From: CALAMD01 sp035301345
GTDB taxonomy: Bacteria > Bacillota > Bacilli > Bacillales > Amphibacillaceae
Length of the DNA: 8,907 bases
Assembly: GCA_035301345.1 (NCBI GenBank)
Contig: DATGUM010000048.1
Location: forward strand, 1-8,907
Reading direction: 5' to 3'
Shown here: piece by piece, positions 6,348-8,907 of the stretch
Layout of the letters: each line of letters begins with the position of its first letter
How positions within the stretch are numbered: position 1 is the first letter of the stretch
Translations under genes and position numbers: made by a program
Notes under the pieces: generated by a model
Seen by the model: only the letters and a program-made list of their open reading frames with translations
Databases searched by the model: none
What the model was told of the DNA's origin: nothing

Positions 6348-7394
6348 TCACTCCTTGTATTTAATACTATTTGCTATTTTTTCGAGCGTATTCGCTGTTA
6401 ATTGTGTATCAGCGCTTAATTGAGAAACTTTCATTTCAAATACTTTCTTACTATCCCTATCAAGTTTAGTGAACTGCCTCTGTTCTGTGTATTCTGGCGC
6501 ATCAGACGCCATCCCTTCATCACTAAAGTAAGCTGTCTCGCCGTTATTTAATTCAACAGGTTCAAAGGCTTCCTTGACGAGATCTTGACCTTTCATGTCA
6601 ATGTGTTGTTCTGTTTCTACTTCATGGACTGCATACCCGATGATAGGAGCTTTTCCTTCAAATGAATCATCTTTCACGACTGGTTGGTGGATGATTTCCA
6701 TGTCGTCGTTCGTAAATGCTACTTGCTTTAATTCGATATCACTAAAGTATTGTTCAGGCGTGATGTAGTATTTATCAACACTTTCGCTCAATCCTTCTGT
6801 GACTAATTCATGCAAATTCGTATGCGTACCGAACGATTCAAAAAGAAAATTTAAAAACTTTTTCGTGTTATAGTGCCAGACGTCACCATTTGATTCAATC
6901 GTATAAAACAACCCATCTAATTCAAAGGTAGCGTGTAAATACGTACTATCTATGCGCTTTTCTTTAAAGAGATTTACGTATAGATCGTTTAAGAGAACGA
7001 GTTTACGATCAGGCTTTTCACGATTCGTCTTTTCATAAATTTCATTATGCTTCTCTTCGCTATCCGTAACTTTTATTTGAAATGTTTGTACGTTTAGAAA
7101 TTCAGCATTTTTCAAGTCGGGGCGTGGGTCTGTATATTCAACAGTTAACGATGTATATGGTTCCTCAGAGAAGTCATTTATGAATGAAAAGGAGTAATCT
7201 TGCTCACTTTCATCGATTTCTGGTAGTTGCACGCGTTCGATGAAACCAATCGCGTCATCAACATGTTCCTCCTTTAAGGCTTCCGTATCATTTATTTCAA
7301 TTGGATCTAGGGCAGAGGGAGACTTGCTAGAACAACTGACTAAAACAAGTGTTATAAAAGCTAAGAGACAGGTGTAGTAGATGTTTTTTAGCAT
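6348..7394 (-). CDS. Lipoprotein of unknown function
   Basis: The 348-residue protein has a type II signal peptide: a basic N-terminus, a hydrophobic core at 5-19 and a lipobox LVSC with C21 as the lipidated residue. The mature part is acidic and soluble, so it is anchored on the outer face of the membrane. Its mature region seems to have two similar halves (about 45-190 and 215-346). Each ends in a strand-turn-strand stretch followed by a helix: YLHATFELDGLFYTIES before FLNFLFESF, and KVFEMKVSQLSADTQL before TLEKIANSIK. The second ending resembles the C-terminus of DUF4367-like proteins, but this is only a resemblance. The start is ATG 7394, with AAGGA (7406-7410) 11 nt upstream. Other ATGs just upstream are out of frame or run into a stop. 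It lies 44 nt after the first lipoprotein gene and overlaps the ribosome binding site of the TatD gene. Confidence 0.8.
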   Translation of the reverse strand: MLKNIYYTCLLAFITLVLVSCSSKSPSALDPIEINDTEALKEEHVDDAIGFIERVQLPEIDESEQDYSFSFINDFSEEPYTSLTVEYTDPRPDLKNAEFLNVQTFQIKVTDSEEKHNEIYEKTNREKPDRKLVLLNDLYVNLFKEKRIDSTYLHATFELDGLFYTIESNGDVWHYNTKKFLNFLFESFGTHTNLHELVTEGLSESVDKYYITPEQYFSDIELKQVAFTNDDMEIIHQPVVKDDSFEGKAPIIGYAVHEVETEQHIDMKGQDLVKEAFEPVELNNGETAYFSDEGMASDAPEYTEQRQFTKLDRDSKKVFEMKVSQLSADTQLTANTLEKIANSIKYKE

Positions 7395-7438
7395 GTATCA
7401 TTTCATCCTTTTTAAAACGTTTACTGAATAAATTGCTT

Positions 7439-8464
7439 TCATTCTTTGATGAATTCAGAAAGATCTTCGGGTGCGATTTGCCCGCGTTCCGCTCCTGAGT
7501 GCTTGTAAGCTTCTACAGTGCTGTCTATCCAGGCCGACATTTGCTCATCATCAATAGAGCTGAACAATTGTTCTTTAATAAAGACGTATCGCTTATTGCT
7601 AGGTTCTTTTCCACTAACTGTTTTCGATATTTCTTTGAGATTAACAGTCATTGCCTCTTCAAAAGAACCATCAGCATGTGATTGATGTTCGCTTAATTTC
7701 CAAAAATTTTCAGTAATGGCTGTTTGTAACGCGTCCATATCGTTTTGATCAATCGTTATTTGCAGTGGTTCAATGGCATCTATCTGTTTATCATCTTTAC
7801 CCCTAATCGTTACGTTTAAATCGCCACTAAGTGTTAAGGCATACTCTTTCGTCAATGGTTCATCGTACGCTTCTGTCGGAACAGAAGAATCAATTTGTAA
7901 GATAAAGAAAGGTTCATCTGTTTTAAAGTCGGTGATACTCGCTTTTGACTTCGCATCACTTTCCCATATATACTCACTTATCTCAGTACGCCACTGTTCC
8001 AAATCCTCTGTTTGAATAAATGATTTAATCTGTTGTCTTATGTGCTTAAAAGACTCATTTGCCGGATTCCAGCCACTGACTTTCTTTACTTCATCCGTGA
8101 AATAAACGATTACTTCTTGTTTTTCACCGTCTTCTGAAGGCGTCGATACGTCCTCGTCAAGCGACTGAAATTTTTCATCACGTATTAGATCTTCTATTTG
8201 CCGGGTGTCGTCTTTGTTAATTTTCGTTTGAAAAGTCGGCGCATCTTTTTCGGGATTTTCTTCATGTGATAAAACGACGGTGCCGTCAGCATAAACAGTT
8301 ATATATTCACTAATTAAATGACGGTAATCATCTGGACCAGCAGGTGATGTAGAAATCATAACAATCGGTCCTTCAGTTGCTAAATCATAAGAAGGCGAAC
8401 AACTTATTAATATAAAAACGGGTAAAAACAGTATAAACGAAAGAATTAATTTTTTGTTAAACAT
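7439..8464 (-). CDS. Two-domain lipoprotein with internal duplication, unknown function
   Basis: This is a 341-residue lipoprotein. The signal peptide (2-21) ends in lipobox LISC with C22. The mature part contains two similar domains, about residues 33-165 and 186-320. Each has a strand such as EYITVYADGTVV (53-64) or EYALTLSGDLNVT (207-219), a helix starting ISxDD-like (QIEDLIRDEKFQSL or ALQTAITENFWKL), an E-V-x-V-type strand, then VSGWNPAN (129-136) or VSGKEPSN (283-290), and a final helix (FKHIRQQIKSFI or YVFIKEQLFSSI). The pattern resembles DUF6438-like small beta-alpha domains. The start is ATG 8464, because AAGGAGG (8471-8477) sits 6 nt upstream and the signal peptide begins there. A longer reading from 8581 is in frame but has no ribosome binding site. 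It is the first gene of the minus-strand operon, preceded by a leader with an inverted repeat. Confidence 0.82.
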   Translation of the reverse strand: MFNKKLILSFILFLPVFILISCSPSYDLATEGPIVMISTSPAGPDDYRHLISEYITVYADGTVVLSHEENPEKDAPTFQTKINKDDTRQIEDLIRDEKFQSLDEDVSTPSEDGEKQEVIVYFTDEVKKVSGWNPANESFKHIRQQIKSFIQTEDLEQWRTEISEYIWESDAKSKASITDFKTDEPFFILQIDSSVPTEAYDEPLTKEYALTLSGDLNVTIRGKDDKQIDAIEPLQITIDQNDMDALQTAITENFWKLSEHQSHADGSFEEAMTVNLKEISKTVSGKEPSNKRYVFIKEQLFSSIDDEQMSAWIDSTVEAYKHSGAERGQIAPEDLSEFIKE

Positions 8465-8481
8465 TGTTGCCCTCCTTAATG

Positions 8482-8509
8482 GACGATTTAAGCTGTTAAA
8501 TAAATCGTC
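8482..8509. promoter_or_regulatory. Inverted repeat in the leader of the lipoprotein operon
   Basis: GACGATTTA (8482-8490) and TAAATCGTC (8501-8509) are perfect 9-nt inverted repeats around a 10-nt loop. The repeat ends 5 nt upstream of the Shine-Dalgarno sequence of the first lipoprotein gene (minus strand). No T-tract follows on either strand, so it is not a terminator. It could be an RNA hairpin in the 5' leader or an operator; a smaller CACA/TGTG dyad (8509-8520) adjoins it. Confidence 0.4.
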
Positions 8510-8568
8510 ACATACGTGTGATAAAAAGTAAATAGTACGAAAAGGACATCTTGTTACTAGTTTATAAA

Positions 8569-8596
8569 AATATACCTTCAAATCATTTATATTGAA
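8569..8596 (-). promoter_or_regulatory. Weak candidate promoter of the lipoprotein-TatD operon
   Basis: On the minus strand TTCAAT (8591-8596) and TATATT (8569-8574) are separated by 16 nt. This would give a leader of about 100 nt that includes the inverted repeat at 8482-8509. Its -35 box coincides with the -35 box of the opposite promoter. The AT-rich sequence allows other choices. Confidence 0.3.
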
Positions 8597-8620
8597 TTCG
8601 AGATATATTTATTGTATGAT
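8592..8620 (+). promoter_or_regulatory. Sigma-A promoter of the flavin reductase-like gene
   Basis: TTGAAT (8592-8597) and TATGAT (8615-8620) are separated by exactly 17 nt. Transcription would start near 8627, so the in-frame ATGs at 8616 and 8619 would be outside the mRNA. This supports the start at 8679. Confidence 0.6.
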
Positions 8621-8678
8621 GAATTTAGTGATGAACAGAAAGTTACTTCACGAGAGGATAACTGAAAAGGAGGACGAA

Positions 8679-8907
8679 ATGATATCGATTGATCCGCTAA
8701 ATAATAGCGAGCGAGATAATTATAAGCTTTTAATAGGGAGTGTCATTCCGAGGCCGATTGCTTTTATCACTTCTTTATCTGAAGACGGTATTTTAAATGG
8801 TGCACCGTTTAGTTATTTTAACGTCGTATCTTCAAATCCGCCGCTTATTTCTCTGTCTGTCCAAAGAAAAGCAGGAATGATGAAAGATACAGCGCGAAAT
8901 ATTATCG
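8679..8907 (+). CDS. Flavin reductase-like FMN-binding protein (partial, 5' end)
   Basis: Only the first 76 codons are in the window; the gene runs off the right edge. The residues VIPRPIAFITSLSEDG (22-37), NGAPFSYFNVVSSNPP (40-55) and LISLSVQRKAG (56-66) are the N-terminal beta-barrel signature of the flavin reductase-like, FMN-binding split-barrel family. Such proteins bind FMN and in many cases reduce it with NAD(P)H for a partner oxygenase; the PRPIAFITS version belongs to the subfamily often annotated only as FMN-binding. The start is ATG 8679 with AAGGAGG (8667-8673) 5 nt upstream. Two ATGs at 8616 and 8619 and one at 8631 are in frame but lack a ribosome binding site, and the first two overlap the -10 box. 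It is divergent from the lipoprotein operon. Confidence 0.88.
   Translation, partial: MISIDPLNNSERDNYKLLIGSVIPRPIAFITSLSEDGILNGAPFSYFNVVSSNPPLISLSVQRKAGMMKDTARNII

Noticed and set aside
6343..6351. GTG at 6351 as the start of the TatD gene
   Set aside because: This GTG overlaps the Shine-Dalgarno sequence; the ATG at 6342 is 8 nt from it and begins the conserved strand leading to the HxH motif.
7499..8015. Two short plus-strand ORFs inside the first lipoprotein gene
   Set aside because: They are antisense shadows without ribosome binding sites or recognisable protein features.
8465..8581. In-frame N-terminal extension of the first lipoprotein
   Set aside because: A strong AAGGAGG precedes ATG 8464 and the lipoprotein signal peptide starts there; the extension covers the leader repeat and has no ribosome binding site.

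Overview
The window is low-GC, AT-rich DNA with strong AAGGAGG-type ribosome binding sites, some TTG/GTG starts, lipoprotein signal peptides of Gram-positive type and short intergenic gaps. This fits the Bacillaceae or a close Bacillota relative. The species cannot be named from sequence alone.

Layout. (1) The left edge (1-150) has no intact gene. It holds a 44-nt near-perfect palindrome, followed by a 128-residue ORF that looks like the C-terminal end of a large superfamily-2 (DEAD/DEAH) helicase and is probably a remnant. (2) A VanZ-RDD fusion membrane protein follows on + (568-1719). It ends at a strong bidirectional terminator shared with the convergent gene. (3) An ArsR-like winged-helix regulator (-, TTG start) is divergent from a secreted, membrane-anchored beta-lactamase-fold serine hydrolase (+, true start 2451). 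Their shared intergenic region carries two dyads built on the same half-site, TATTATC-N6-GATAAT, each overlapping one of the two predicted promoters. This is the best candidate regulatory module in the window. (4) A short decayed stretch, a three-helix small membrane protein (GTG start) and a CPBP-family intramembrane protease follow on +. (5) A three-gene minus-strand operon fills the right half. In transcription order it has a lipoprotein made of two similar domains, a second lipoprotein, and a TatD-family metal-dependent hydrolase whose ribosome binding site abuts the stop codon of the second lipoprotein. (6) At the right edge a flavin reductase-like gene starts on + and runs off the window. 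It is divergent from the lipoprotein operon and has a clear promoter.

The theme is the cell envelope: VanZ/RDD, an S12-type serine hydrolase, a small membrane protein, a CPBP protease and two lipoproteins. The regulator plus serine hydrolase pair reads as a locally controlled, inducible envelope enzyme. The lipoprotein-lipoprotein-TatD operon is a tightly coupled unit of unknown purpose. No RNA genes, CRISPR arrays or insertion sequences were seen.
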